A DNA stretch of 43,547 nucleotides, from contig ML977005.1 of assembly GCA_010015675.1 (NCBI GenBank), forward strand, positions 520,491 to 564,037, given 5' to 3'. Source of the stretch: Byssothecium circinans. Its lineage: Eukaryota; Ascomycota; Dothideomycetes; Pleosporales; Massarinaceae. How positions within the stretch are numbered: position 1 is the stretch's first letter; the number at the start of each line of letters is the position of its first letter. Below, one piece after another: positions 10,610-20,945 of this stretch. The notes under the pieces are model-generated. The model was not told the DNA's origin, made no database searches, and saw nothing but the letters and a program-made list of their open reading frames with translations. The position numbers were made by a program, and so were the translations under genes.

Positions 10610-11345
10610 AGACACCGCTGCCGTAGAGAGTAAGGGACGTTATAGAGTGACTAGAAGATGGGCTAAACAGTAGTTAGATACTAGGGTAGCTGCGAAAGCT
10701 AATTAAGGAAGACTAGGACTTAGGATACTAAAGGATTAAGCGTTATGCCTAGGACTAGAGCACGGCGCATAGCCTCTCAGATCTAGATATTAATAGTGAG
10801 GAGCGTGAAAGACTAGGATATATGCTACGTAAAGTAAAAAAGATCTAGCTGAATACGTAAGTGTGCTAGTTGAGGGGTCGCGACGAGAACGCGTAGTATA
10901 TAGACGTAATCCAGCCGCTAGTAAAGCTTATAATAAGGCTTAAAAGGGAGGAGAAGTTTTAGCTTTAGAGCGTGTAGGTAACCCTTTGCTTTATTAGTAG
11001 TACTTAATACTAATCTCTAAGTAGATAGTCCTAGGCTATTGCTACTAAATTCCTTTCCTCTATCCCTAACGTCTCTAGAAAAATCTGCCTTCTTGATTAT
11101 AAAGCTAACTTTACACTCTCCTTCTCCTACATGCTATCCCTAGGCTTTAAAGACCTATATAATCACCTAAGAACCACGGGTAACCCTATCGTAAGCTACA
11201 TGGCTAACGTATTCACGAAGACGACTACCCTCTTCTCCTGCGTAGAGGTTAAGCCTGCTAGTAGTAATTACATAGAAGCTAAATACTAGCTTAGCGTATA
11301 GATAGTAGCAAGTCTATAGAAGAAGATGTAGCTTACGCAGCGCGT

Positions 11346-11353
11346 AGGACTAG
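11346..11353 (+). repeat. Target-site duplication, left (hAT-1)
   Basis: AGGACTAG, identical to 14445-14452. Eight bases is the hAT duplication length. Confidence 0.85.
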
Positions 11354-11374
11354 CAGACATGCCAATAATCAAGC
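11354..11374 (+). repeat. Left terminal inverted repeat of hAT-1
   Basis: Starts CAGACATGCCAATAATC; pairs with 14424-14444 with four mismatches in about 21, mostly transitions. Confidence 0.75.
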
Positions 11375-11528
11375 TAAACAAGCCATGGCCTTCGGCTTGG
11401 CTTAAGGCTTGTTTTAGAGTCATGAGGCTTAGCTTCTTAGGCCTAATAAGCTTTTTTTTGATAGCTTAGATTAGAGCTTAATAAATGGCTTGATTATACT
11501 ATGTAAGTTAGACCGCCTTATATAGCAA

Positions 11529-14075
11529 TTACTTACTATCTGAATCCTCGCTGCATATGCTGTATAGTAAGTCTATCTCTGTAGTGCTTATTGCTACCTC
11601 CTTAAGCTAGTTGTTGCTACCTAAACCCGCTTTCTACCAACGTCATACGCATTATATAGCCGCTAATAAATAAGGTCCCATAGAGCATCACTAAGGCTTA
11701 AGAAGATTACCAAGCTTACTAAACATGCGCTCACACTTATAGCTTAATGCTAGAATAGAGAGTACGTTAAGTGCAAGCTTGCTAAGGGTAAGGTATTAAT
11801 TACGCCACGTTACCTAGTATTTTATAGGGTTATTTGCATACTTAGTACCTTTCTTAGCGCGTGGCTTGCTTCTCCACTATCACTTAAACTTATCTAGCTC
11901 AATATTAATATTGCTAGTCGCGTTAGGATTGATAAGGCTCTTAATTGCGTCGTCTATGTTGTTAGGGAGCACCGCGGGGCGCTGACGTATAGGCGGTAAG
12001 GTGTTATACTCTGCCCAAAGTGCGTAAAACGCGTAGTTATTCTTTTTAAGCTACCTAGGTTTATCGCTCTAGGCGACGTCGTAGTATGTTTTATAGTAGG
12101 GATGGAGGATCATAGCAGCATAGTAGGCTAGAGAGTAGTTAAGCTTAGCGTAGTAAGCGTTAGCTTTTGCCTAAGCTACGCGTAGATTAGTAGCAAGGTA
12201 GTCTTTAGGCGCTTCATTATGCGCGTTATAGTTAACAGTCTTGTAGGCTTTAACGCGCTGCTCGTAGTATGTTAGGATATGCTTAAAGACTAGAATAATC
12301 TTAGCAATCGCGCTAAAATGTCCGCCTTAGCCGCGTCCCTCTAGGCGCTTTATTGCCACTTTTAGTAGCCTTAGAGCGTTCATGTACTTAGTAACGACCG
12401 CCTAGTCATGTGCTGAAAGCCTATTAGATTGCATCCACGGCTGCGCCTCTAGCAGCTTATTACCCTAAGTTGTAGTGTAGGTATCCTTATCATGGATACG
12501 TTTTATGTAATAATTAGCATACGTAGTAATAGCAGGCTGCAGCTTAACAGCGCGCTTAAAGCAAGAGTAGTAGGAGTTCTAGCGCGTAATAATAGGCTTA
12601 ACAGGCTTAAGTATCTTGCGGTCTTTAGCTGTCGCGCTAGCAGGCAGGTCGCGGTATAAGAGACGCTGAAAGTTAGTAAAAAGCGCATACTATTGTGGCA
12701 TTTTAATGTAGTTAATAACATTTAATAGGACGCCTAGCGGGCTATCACGCCTCTACTTAGTTATAAACTCGCTCTCTTTAGCAAGCTTACTAGCGTCATT
12801 ATTGAAAGCATTAGCTTCTTTGCCCTAAAGCAGAGTCTAGCTAACAAGGTTAAGAGTATAAGGGCCGTAGTAAAGGTAGTGATAAAGCGCGTTAAAACCT
12901 ATCTCTTACGCTAACTCACGGATAGCAGCATTATTATTACTCGCGTTATTAAGTACGAAGTAACTAACATTGAGCGGGTTAATACTAAACTACTGCATTA
13001 TTTAGCTAATAACCTCTGCCATCCTCTCGCTACTATGAGCGCCTGCTAGCAGCGGCAGCGCTATAGGTAAATCCTAAAGCTCGCTACGCTTACTAACAAA
13101 GTAGGCAACGACACCTAGAAACCTGCGCTTGCCGCCCTTTGTCATCTAGCTATCAAAGCTAAGGTAGATCTTGCTTAGCGCCTAGGATAGCTCTAAGACT
13201 ACCTGAGGCTTTAGGTAGTCATAGAGTCATAAAATAAAGCCTAAGACGCTTATGTAAGAGGACTATAACGCAGCCTTAGCCTCTAGGTTAGCAGTCGCAA
13301 TTAGCTGTTGAAATGCTGGTGACTTAAACTCTCTTAACGGGTGATTATTCTTGACAAGCTAACTAACGGCAGCAAGCCTAAAGTGCTAAGTATTAAAGCC
13401 GCTAAGCTCATTAGTGACATCTTAAGAGACGCTAATCTTGTCGCCTATAAGGACCTAGCATAGGTAGCTTATCTCGCGCTTCTCTACTTCTTTTCCTAGC
13501 GGTAGATAGCCATGACCGCGCTTTTTCTAGCTTAGGTGGTGGGCTGTCGTTGACGTTGACAGCATTATCTTATATATACCTACGCCTCTAGCGTCTATAA
13601 TCTTATGCTGATGGCAGTATTGATAGATAAAGAAGAGCTAATTTAGCTCCTTAAGCAGCGTAACGCGGTACCTATGAAGGTATACCTAGCTCCTCTTTGC
13701 ACGCTGTGTTACTAACGGCTTCATATATTTTAGTATACGCTTGAAATCAAGCCCATTAAAGTCGTCCTCTAGGTGCGCGTCTAGGCTCTTATTACCATCC
13801 TTGTTAATACCCTTGGTGGGCTCTCTAACGTCTGTTATAGCTATTGTTGCAGCGTCGCTACCCTTAGTGGGCGGGACGATGCTATCCTTATTCTATAACT
13901 CACGGAATCGCGACTTAAAGGTAGCTCACGGTGATAGGCGCTGCGATAGCGTTAATTGCGTATTATCTAGCTTAATTAGCTGGGTAGACGTGCCTTAGGT
14001 AGCTATTTTAGCGCGTTTATATGGCTTAGGGATTGCAGCGCTATTACGCGCGCGTTTTAACTACTTTAGTAGCAT
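11529..14075 (-). pseudogene. hAT transposase (hAT-1), RIP-inactivated
   Basis: From ATG 14075 to TAA 11529 there are 849 codons in one frame with no net frameshift, interrupted by many TAG/TAA. Recognisable parts: an N-terminal DNA-binding region (YQYCHQHKIIDARG); the core IYLSFDS-stop-MTKGGKRRF, matching the hAT pattern HISFDxW(T)xKGG; LPIALPLLAGAHSSERM; YFVLNNASNNNAAIRELA; TR-stop-NSYY (TRWNSxY in relatives); and the C-terminal dimerisation domain NVLSILALSYKCERMFSKLG near 11710-11770. The hAT-2 transposase at 39925-42300 has the same modules. It once excised and re-inserted the element. Confidence 0.85.
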
Positions 14076-14423
14076 ACTAAATAAGCTTAGTGTAGCTAAA
14101 GAAATAGAGTGATAGCTAAAAACGCGTGCTACTAGAGGTGGCTAGCCGCTTACTAGTACTAGTAAGTAACTTAGCTATTAATAAGCTAACTACCATACTA
14201 GTATAATACTAGAAAAGTGTCGCAAGATCATCTATATAGCAGCCTTGAAAATGTTACTAAACTTAGCCTAAAACTACTTTGCTGCCTACTTTTTATCAAG
14301 CCTAACAAGCTAAACAATTAAGCCTTCCTTTCTTAGCTTAGCTTGTTAGCAAATTACTACACGTTAGCTTGGATTGATAGAACTAAGCTAAGCTCAAGCT
14401 AAATAATCAAGCGCTTATTAGTG

Positions 14424-14444
14424 GCTTGATTATTAGCAGGTGTG
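14424..14444 (-). repeat. Right terminal inverted repeat of hAT-1
   Basis: Reverse complement starts CACACCTGCTAATAATC; see the left repeat. Confidence 0.75.
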
Positions 14445-14452
14445 AGGACTAG
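14445..14452 (+). repeat. Target-site duplication, right (hAT-1)
   Basis: AGGACTAG, identical to 11346-11353. Confidence 0.85.
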
Positions 14453-14730
14453 TAGATAAGAGCAGCCTAGTAGAACCCTACTTTACTATTATTAGATATA
14501 AGACGCACGTTTATTTTGCGTACATAGCATTAGAAGAGATAGACACAGTATATGTCTTAGGACTAAAGGTTGGTTCATTAGGTCTCTGTGAGATAAGGAG
14601 TGTAAGTAGCATCTTTTAGGCTCTAAGGCTTTGGTAGAATGTGACTAGGTATAGGAGGGACAAAGGGAATAAGGGGTTCTAGGGCGGCTTCATAGGAGTG
14701 GTATTTTAGAGACTTACTAGAGACATTTAA

Positions 14731-15249
14731 TAAAGGGCATAGTGCTGCTCGCCTCTTATAGCGCAGCCTTTAGATAAGGGGATATGCATCTAGGCTTTGT
14801 AGTAAAGCTGCCTTTACATTAATATAGCCTATATGCGCTCCTATCCTAAGGCATAAGAACTGTGTTAGAGCTTAACCTATGTCTAGAGACAATAATGCCT
14901 ACCATACTATAAGTAAAGAAGTGATCTGAACCAAATTTTTTAGTGTCTCCTATCCGCAGTGTAGCTCTAGTGTCATGCGCTTCTAAGGATAGTAGCTAAC
15001 CTACGCTAGCTATATTCTTATGTAAGAGGCTTTAAGGTCTTGTAAAACAAATCTAGGTTATAGACTGTTGCTACTTCTATCTATAGTGTCAGGAATTAGT
15101 CCCCATATTAGAGCCCTAATCTTGTTATAGTATAGAATAGCCGCGCTTAAAACTTATGGCGTATGCGATATAGCTCTTAGTAGCAACCCTATCTACATGT
15201 GCACTCCATTACTATTACTTAACATGCTTAACGCCCCTCGTGCAAGGGT
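14731..15249. other. AT-rich RIP'd spacer
   Basis: No coherent coding seen between the nuclease-like remnant and repeat X copy 2. Confidence 0.35.
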
Positions 15250-15455
15250 CTATCTGGTGCCGTTCAGCTACCCTCCCTACTTATGGTAGCAAACTATAGA
15301 GAGTTTTAGGAGCACTGCTGCCTTTCCCGCCACTAAGTCTTACACGGAAACTTTAACTACACAAACAATTTCATTTTATAAGGATGACCTTACCATAGTA
15401 GGTTAGATTTTAATCTGAAGCGGCCTACTACTAGAACTTCAACCAGCACCACAGC
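15250..15455 (+). repeat. Dispersed coding repeat X, copy 2
   Basis: Matches the reverse complement of 19745-19945 (shared strings include agctaccctccctactta and ttaggagcactgct). The plus frame reads SYPPYLW-stop-QTIESFRST, then AFPATKSYTETL and FYKDDLTIVG, the continuation of the protein seen in copy 1. It ends about 75 bases from the NLR pseudogene's stop codon, so together with copy 3 it forms inverted flanks around the NLR. Confidence 0.6.
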
Positions 15456-15529
15456 TAACTGATAGCCCCTCTGTATTAAAGGTAGTAATATAATACTATT
15501 AAAAGTATATGTTATAATATTTAAGAGTT

Positions 15530-16205
15530 TTACGTGCCTCTCTTACGCAGTAGCTTAATGACCGCCTCACGCCCGTTCTCTGCAGCCCACGACAGCGGCG
15601 TCTGGCCGTACTCCTTGTCCTTCAACTCCAGGTCGGCGCCCTTGTCGAGAAGCAGCTTGATGACTGCCTCGCGCCCATTCTCTGCAGCCCACGACAGCGG
15701 TGTCCGGCCGTACCGCTTATCCTTCAACTCTAGGTCGGCGCCCTTGTCGAGAAGCAGCTTGATGACTACCTCGCGCCCGTTCTCTGCAGCCCACGACAGC
15801 GGTGTCTGGCCGTACCGCTTGTCCTTCAACTCTAGGTTGGCGCCTTTATTAAGAAGCAGCTTGACGACCACCTCGCGCCCGTACCTTGCAGCTACTAATA
15901 GTTGCTCCTAATCATAGTCCTTACTTTTTAACTCTAGGTAGACGCCCTTGTCGAGTAGCAGCTTAACGACTGCCTCACGCCCGTTCTTTGCAGCCCACGG
16001 TAGTGGTGTCTGGCCGTACTCCTTGTCCTTTGACTCTAGGTTGGCGCCCTTGTCAAGAAGCAGCTTGACGACCGCCTCGCGCCCGTTCTCTGCAGCCCAC
16101 GATAGCGGCGTCTGGCCGTACTCCTTGTCTTTTGACTCCAGGTTGGCGCCCTTGTTGAGAAGCAGCTTGACGACCGCACTATGTCCAAAATACGACGCCA
16201 CTATA
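15530..16205 (-). repeat. Ankyrin repeat array, 34-codon units
   Basis: Six full units and one partial, each about 102 bp, reading [21 protein letters not shown] helices then [12 protein letters not shown]. One in-frame TAG at 15908-15910 (after SKDYD) lies in a divergent unit; the last unit ends KLLRKRGT-stop at 15530. Units are close to identical at DNA level and visibly GC-richer than all DNA around them. Both strands are open here because of the repeat composition; the minus strand is the coding one. Such arrays vary in unit number and set ligand recognition in related receptors. Confidence 0.9.
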
Positions 16206-18890
16206 AGACCTGTAGAAAACCTAGGATTATCTATGTATTGAGCCTTCTAATATATTTCGGACCACACCGAATAGGCCTTTGAATCTGGATCAGATATCCT
16301 TAATGCATGACCTGCTATGGCAGCATCATTATCGCCGATACGGGCCCCGCGGAAGTGAAGACTCCAAAATTCGGCCGAATAGTGCAGGAAGGCGTGGCTA
16401 TCAACGTGGTGGCTGGCTTCTAGGGTTGAATCTACTAGCAGCGTAGCGTTAGAGTTGAAAAAGTTAAGATAGCGCACGCAGAGCTCCGCAAGAACGTGGT
16501 GTGCCTGATGAATAGTGATAGACTAATGCCATTATATCCCCTAAAGAATAGTGGTAGATGATGGCAAATTAGTGAAGAGGAACTCCTAAGCAGTCTAATA
16601 AAGGAAATAGATCTTGCTATAATAGACTAAAACGAACAAGCCACACAAAGATCTAAGGCGTGACTTAAAGTTGTCTTCTTCTTCTAGGTCAATGTCGTGG
16701 ATAGCCTAAGACGTGTCATCTATATTTATGGCAACGTTCATTTCCGAGAGCGTTAGAGGCCGGCCCGCTGCTAGAATCATACCTAAGGCCTTTAAAACTA
16801 TTAGGTGTTCCTTTAACTTATTCAACATCTATTCATATGCTTGGTTAATGCTCTTCAGCAGCGTTCTAATAGTGGACTAGACTCCCTTTAGTGTCTTTTT
16901 AAAGTCTTTAGTCCCTAAGTAGTTGAATACAAGATATACCTAGAGGTATGTATGGTGCGTAATTTTAAGTAATCAACGTGCCAGGCAATCCTTAACTTTG
17001 TCTGAGAGCATTTTCTCCCTTGCCAACTGTTCAACCTAGAATTAGATGACGCGGTTTACTTCTCGACTAATAGTTTCTAACTCTTCCTCCCCTAGTATGC
17101 GAATACGCGGAAAAGCGTCTACGAGGCCCTGGAACTTAGACACGATCTGCTTATGCAGATGGCTTGTTAGAAGATACTTCAGCTTGCCATGGCCTAACTA
17201 GTAGCAGCGGAGTTAGCTTTTCACATCTTGTATTAGGTCCTTAAACTCTAATTTAGCATATTTGTCTAGGGTATCTAGAACTATGATGATAGGTCTAGCC
17301 TAGGGATCCTTCATGGCATCTCCTAGGATAGTCTAGAGTGACTTTATCAAGTTAATTAAGCCTAACCCGTCTTTCTCAAATTGCTTTATAGCATGTTTGA
17401 TCACGGACAGTTTCTAGGAGAAGAGCTAGTAGAGCAGAGTATAAAGCGCTTAGTAAACCGTGTTCTAGTCTTAGTCTTTAAAGAAGAAGTAGCAAATAGT
17501 CGCTAATTATGGCAAGGCATAGTTAATTAGGTACTTAGCTAAGACTAATTTTCCACACCTAGGGTCTACTAAGACTAGTAATAGCCCTAACTCCTCTTTT
17601 AACTACTTCTAGAAATAGTCATGTTTAAGAAACTACATATATATGCCTTCTACTTAGTCTTCTACGCGGTCTTTGTACTACTCATACGTGGCATCCTTAG
17701 TACTCTTAGTAAGACAGAATAATTGAAGGCACTCTTTTTACATGTTAGATAGCTTCTACTTGACTACGTCTTGCTAGATCTTAAGCTGCTTCTATGCAAT
17801 ATCTAGGTACGCTTCTGCAACTTTTTAGAGACCTATTATAATTGCATAGGTTAATATTTATTAATTAGATAAGTAAGACCACCTTAGACTAACTAGATAG
17901 AACCTCGCTAATCTTCTTCTCATCCTTAACTCCGCTTGGAGGGATTGTATACAGAAGATCCTTCGCATATACGGTGGCTGCTATCGCCGCATATACTTGC
18001 TATTCTTTGTTCTTATGCGAGTCCGAGTAGTCACATATGCCATAAATAACTAAATAGGGAAAGTCATTTATTAGTCCTACTACCTCTATCTCAAAACATA
18101 GAACCTTCCATTTCTCTGCAAGTTCATCCTAATAAAAAGCATCTTTTATTAACTAGTTTCCTAAAGCAATCAAACTGTAGTAAACCATTAGGCTCCGTAG
18201 TCATTTACGTTCTAGCCGTAATAGTACTAAAGTTAAGAGATCTATGCTACATACTTCTACGCAAGCCTTTTTACTATTTTTAGGATGGACGAAATTACTT
18301 TAGTATAGAATGTTAGTGCTCAGGTATAGCCGGCCGAGGTCTTCCCGTAGCTCTTCTTCCTCCTTCTTAAGAATGTAGTTAATAGCCTTTTTAAGGCCAC
18401 TAGGTCTCCTCTTATAGTTGACCCTAAGTTTTATTACCACGTTTAGTAGGATTATTAGTGGCTAATTTATGAATCTTATATTCTAGAAGTCCTAATCTTA
18501 TATTATTCTACTAAAGTCGTGCTAGAACACGCCCCCTTATCTATCTCTAGGGGAGCTAACCATAATATCACCTAGCTAGATATTACTATTAGGAGTTAGG
18601 GCACCGCTACTAAGGCTAACTATCAGGCCAATTCTGACATTAGGGAAGCTCCGCAGCATATTCATAGTGACGTTTGCTGTAGATACCGTGCTATATAACC
18701 TATTTAGCAAGCAGGCAATGACGACATTATAGTCACTGATCTTGCTGAGAACGTATATGTTAGTGTCATTTGGCGACAGGCGATATATCATGTGAGGGTG
18801 CGTTTCGTTAAGACACAGCTCTATGGCAAGGTACTTGGGTTCGATCGCGCAGATCTAGCCAATGGTATAGTTATCATTCTAATTAGACAT
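15530..18890 (-). pseudogene. Fungal NLR: nucleoside phosphorylase-NACHT-ankyrin
   Basis: Proteins of this layout are fungal STAND/NLR receptors linked to non-self recognition. Start ATG 18890 (MSN-stop-NDNYTIG-stop-ICAIEPKYLAIEL). N-terminal PNP/UDP-phosphorylase-like domain: YNVVIACLL, SFPNVRIGLIVSL, LGDIMVSSPRD, and near 18100-17990 [20 protein letters not shown] with [13 protein letters not shown]. Central NACHT: LQLF-type linker, P-loop VDPRCGKLVLAKYL near 17570-17530 (relatives GDPGCGKS, so key Gly and Ser are lost by transitions) and Walker B RPIIIVLDTLDKYA near 17297-17258. C-terminal ankyrin repeats, 16205-15530. Many TAG stops in PNP and NACHT; span is not a multiple of three, so an intron or frameshift exists. 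Full-length order is retained. Confidence 0.85.
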
Positions 18891-19724
18891 GCTTTACTAG
18901 CGGAGAATAATAGGGGAGGTCAGTGTCTAAGGGCTTTGGACGGCAAATGAACTTAGTGGTAAGATGGATTTAAATTCACTATAGTTAGTTATAGTAAGGT
19001 TTAGTAGCCTTGTATAAAAGGAAAAAAGTGCTCCACGCCTTACTCTTTAGAAGTAGACGATTTAGATTTAGATCCTATTAAAGGAAATAAGATAAGCTTT
19101 AGGGGATGATAAGAACTATAAAGGTAGAGCTACGGCGACTAAGTTTAGCTCTATAGGGTTGAAACTGCCAGATGTGACTAGTATGCAGCACAGCCGCAGC
19201 TACAACTGCACGTTAGCTAGTATCAGAGGTGTCGCTAACTAGCTGCTAAGCTGGCTAGCTCGCTAAAGGGCCGCCCTTCTACTAGCGAGCTAGCTGGATA
19301 TCTACAGTCAGCGCCAGCCACGCGCTATGGATATACTATTGATATTAACAGCCTTAGTTGACGCATCGAACTCAAACAAGAAAACTGCTCGCCGACATTA
19401 AAAATTAGGCTTATCTTAAGTCAAAGTGTTGTGCTGTCTTTTATATGGTTAAGCTAGAAAGTACGACTATACCTAGTCTTTATATAGGTTCTGTCTTCAA
19501 TTATTCTAGTGCTTTTAGCTAGAGTAGGGCGTGTCTAAACCTGGCGTTTTTGACTATCCTAAGTTAAGTGCATTGCTAAGACTACTGCCTGGGGTAACTG
19601 TGAGTGCGTTATAGTAGATAATAAGAACATATATACTTTAAATTCGCACCCGCTAGCAGGGAGGGGAGCCGACCTGTTCTGGCGAAAGGGTTACGCGAGA
19701 AGCATAGAGATTATCTTAAGTATA
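18891..19724. other. AT-rich region upstream of the NLR
   Basis: Contains no frame I can follow. Holds the inverted repeat at 19251-19297 and, at about 19640-19690 on the minus strand, a short stretch resembling the end of repeat X (GGTCGGCTCCCCTCCCT). Confidence 0.4.
19251..19297. repeat. Hairpin-forming inverted repeat
   Basis: GCTAGCTCGCTA at 19254-19265 pairs perfectly with TAGCGAGCTAGC at 19283-19294 across a 17-base loop, extended by wobble pairs to 15 bp. It could be a miniature element end or a fold in a transcript; no partner copies seen. Confidence 0.55.
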
Positions 19725-20175
19725 ATATTTAATGCTAAAGTAGTTGTTCTCACGAGTTAGCCATGTTGCCTAATTATAGTTCCGGCAGTAGGCTACTCTA
19801 GATCGAAATCTAACCTTCTATAGTAAGGCCATCCTTATTAGATGAAACCATTCGCGTTATTAAAGTTTCTATATAAGACTTAGTAGTAGGAAAGGTAGCA
19901 GTGCTCCTAAAGCTCTCTATAGTTTACTACTATAAGTAGGGAGGGTAGCTAACCTACTCTAGCACTAACCTTATAAATGTTTCAAAATGTATAGAGAATA
20001 GGTAGGTAGAGGTACATGTAGCGCAGCTTATAATTTTGCTACTTTCTAAGCCTTATATACCACCCCTGCAAAGCGCTATTATCTATTTAGTAAAGCGCCT
20101 TTCTAGCAGCCGTGCGCGCAGAATAACTAAAGTATAGGAACCGGAAACTAATTTCAGTTACTACTGTAAGATGTG
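19725..20175 (-). repeat. Dispersed coding repeat X, copy 3 (longest)
   Basis: Contains, in order on the minus strand, the part shared with copy 1 (20170-19930) and the part shared with copy 2 (19945-19745), showing that both are pieces of one unit. The reading frame runs through: YTLVILRARLLERRFTK, GLESSKIISCATCTSTYL, FSIHFETF, SYPPY, TIESFRSTATFPTTKSYIE, and ends near 19720. No family recognised. Stops fall at likely Gln/Trp. Confidence 0.6.
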
Positions 20176-20443
20176 GTATGGCCGTAATCCCCTTAATAGT
20201 CTAGTGTGTACTAGGAAAGTAAAAGCTAAAGGTACATAGTAACTATACAGATATATAAGCCTAGTTTATGTAAGCTTGCAAAAATAAAAGGGGTTACATA
20301 CGTACTAAGAAAACTCCGTAGCGGCTATTAGTTTCCGGCCTAGCCAATAGAGTAGAGTATAGAATTACAGGTATTCTATATAGCTTATATAACGCCGCAG
20401 TTACGTTTATGATGATAAAGAGTAATAGTATACCCTTGTACTC

Positions 20444-20945
20444 CTAATTATTTTGCTCTAAGTTTCCATGTTGATGAAATGACTGATATGAAAGTGCTGC
20501 AGAAACTAGTAGTCTAATAGTGAGAGAAGAAAGGACTACTAAGTTATATATAAAAAATATCTTCGCCTCCTTATTCCTAATAAGAAGGCCAGATGAATCT
20601 CGTGTTAAGGGGTTCTTAAGATAGAAGATAACATCGCGTGCGGTTAAGAGGATAATTACCATATATAGCAGATATGTAATAGGAGGGGCCATGGATAAGG
20701 CACGAAGATAGCAGGCAAGCTATTCATGCCACGAGTTAGCTAGTCAACGGGTTCTAATAGGGGTTCTTACATTTATACTAACAACTAACTAGAGGGTGTA
20801 AGTAATAGATAGATTAATCTAGTTAAACTAAGGAGTAGAGGTAGTTACCATCACAACTACTATTATATTATTCATAAGTAAGGCAGCTTAAGCGAGGTTA
20901 AATGTAGCAGCTAGATTCCTCTTCTAGGGCCTGCCCACCCTAGAA
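20444..20945 (-). pseudogene. Multi-pass membrane protein remnant
   Basis: The minus strand is open from 20692 to 20444 and the same frame is readable upstream to about 20945. Hydrophobic segments: LLMNNIIVVVMV, PITYLLYMVIILLTARDVIF, IFFIYNLVVLSSLTIRLLVS, and beyond the stop at 20444 GILLLFIIINVTAAL. Loops are polar (KNPLTRDSSGLLIRNKE). This suggests at least four membrane helices, as in fungal integral membrane proteins of unknown role. Repeat X copy 3 follows about 270 bases downstream on the same strand but in another frame, so they may or may not be one gene. Confidence 0.4.

Larger units (their letters stand above)
11354..14444 (-). mobile_element. hAT transposon hAT-1 (3091 bp)
   Basis: A DNA transposon bounded by terminal inverted repeats (left CAGACATGCCAATAATC, right reverse complement CACACCTGCTAATAATC) and flanked by a perfect 8-bp duplication AGGACTAG. 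Subterminal DNA on both sides is rich in short aagct/agctt-type repeats (11365-11500, 14290-14430), as in other hAT elements. It contains one degraded transposase on the minus strand and has landed inside a PD-(D/E)XK-like gene. Transposase stops show it can no longer move itself. Confidence 0.85.
10610..14730 (+). pseudogene. PD-(D/E)XK nuclease-like gene, split by a hAT element
   Basis: The two parts are 10610-11353 and 14453-14730; joining them through one copy of the target duplication keeps a single frame. The 5' part reads EERERLGYMLRKVKK, then QYQSLSRWS-like residues (stops at likely Gln/Trp), a long open run from about 11050 (CLLDYKANFTLSFSYMLSLG) and the nuclease-like core FSCVEVKPASSNYIEAKYQL with the E-x-K pair. 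The 3' part gives LVEPYFTIIRYKTHVYFAYI and VYVLGLK. This order (TYY/QSxSRW, VDY, IEVK, QLxVW, PxFT) matches the fungal PD-(D/E)XK nuclease-like domain proteins. Their function is poorly known. At least ten stops plus the insertion make it non-functional. Confidence 0.65.

Noticed and set aside
12503..12721. Leu-rich minus-strand frame as a membrane peptide
   Set aside because: It is an out-of-frame reading of the hAT-1 transposase, whose true frame gives FTNFQRLLYRDL and TR-stop-NSYY.
15534..16241. Long open frames on the plus strand opposite the ankyrin array
   Set aside because: Their Ser/Ala/Arg-rich products are the antisense shadow of the 34-codon repeats; the minus strand matches ankyrin consensus.
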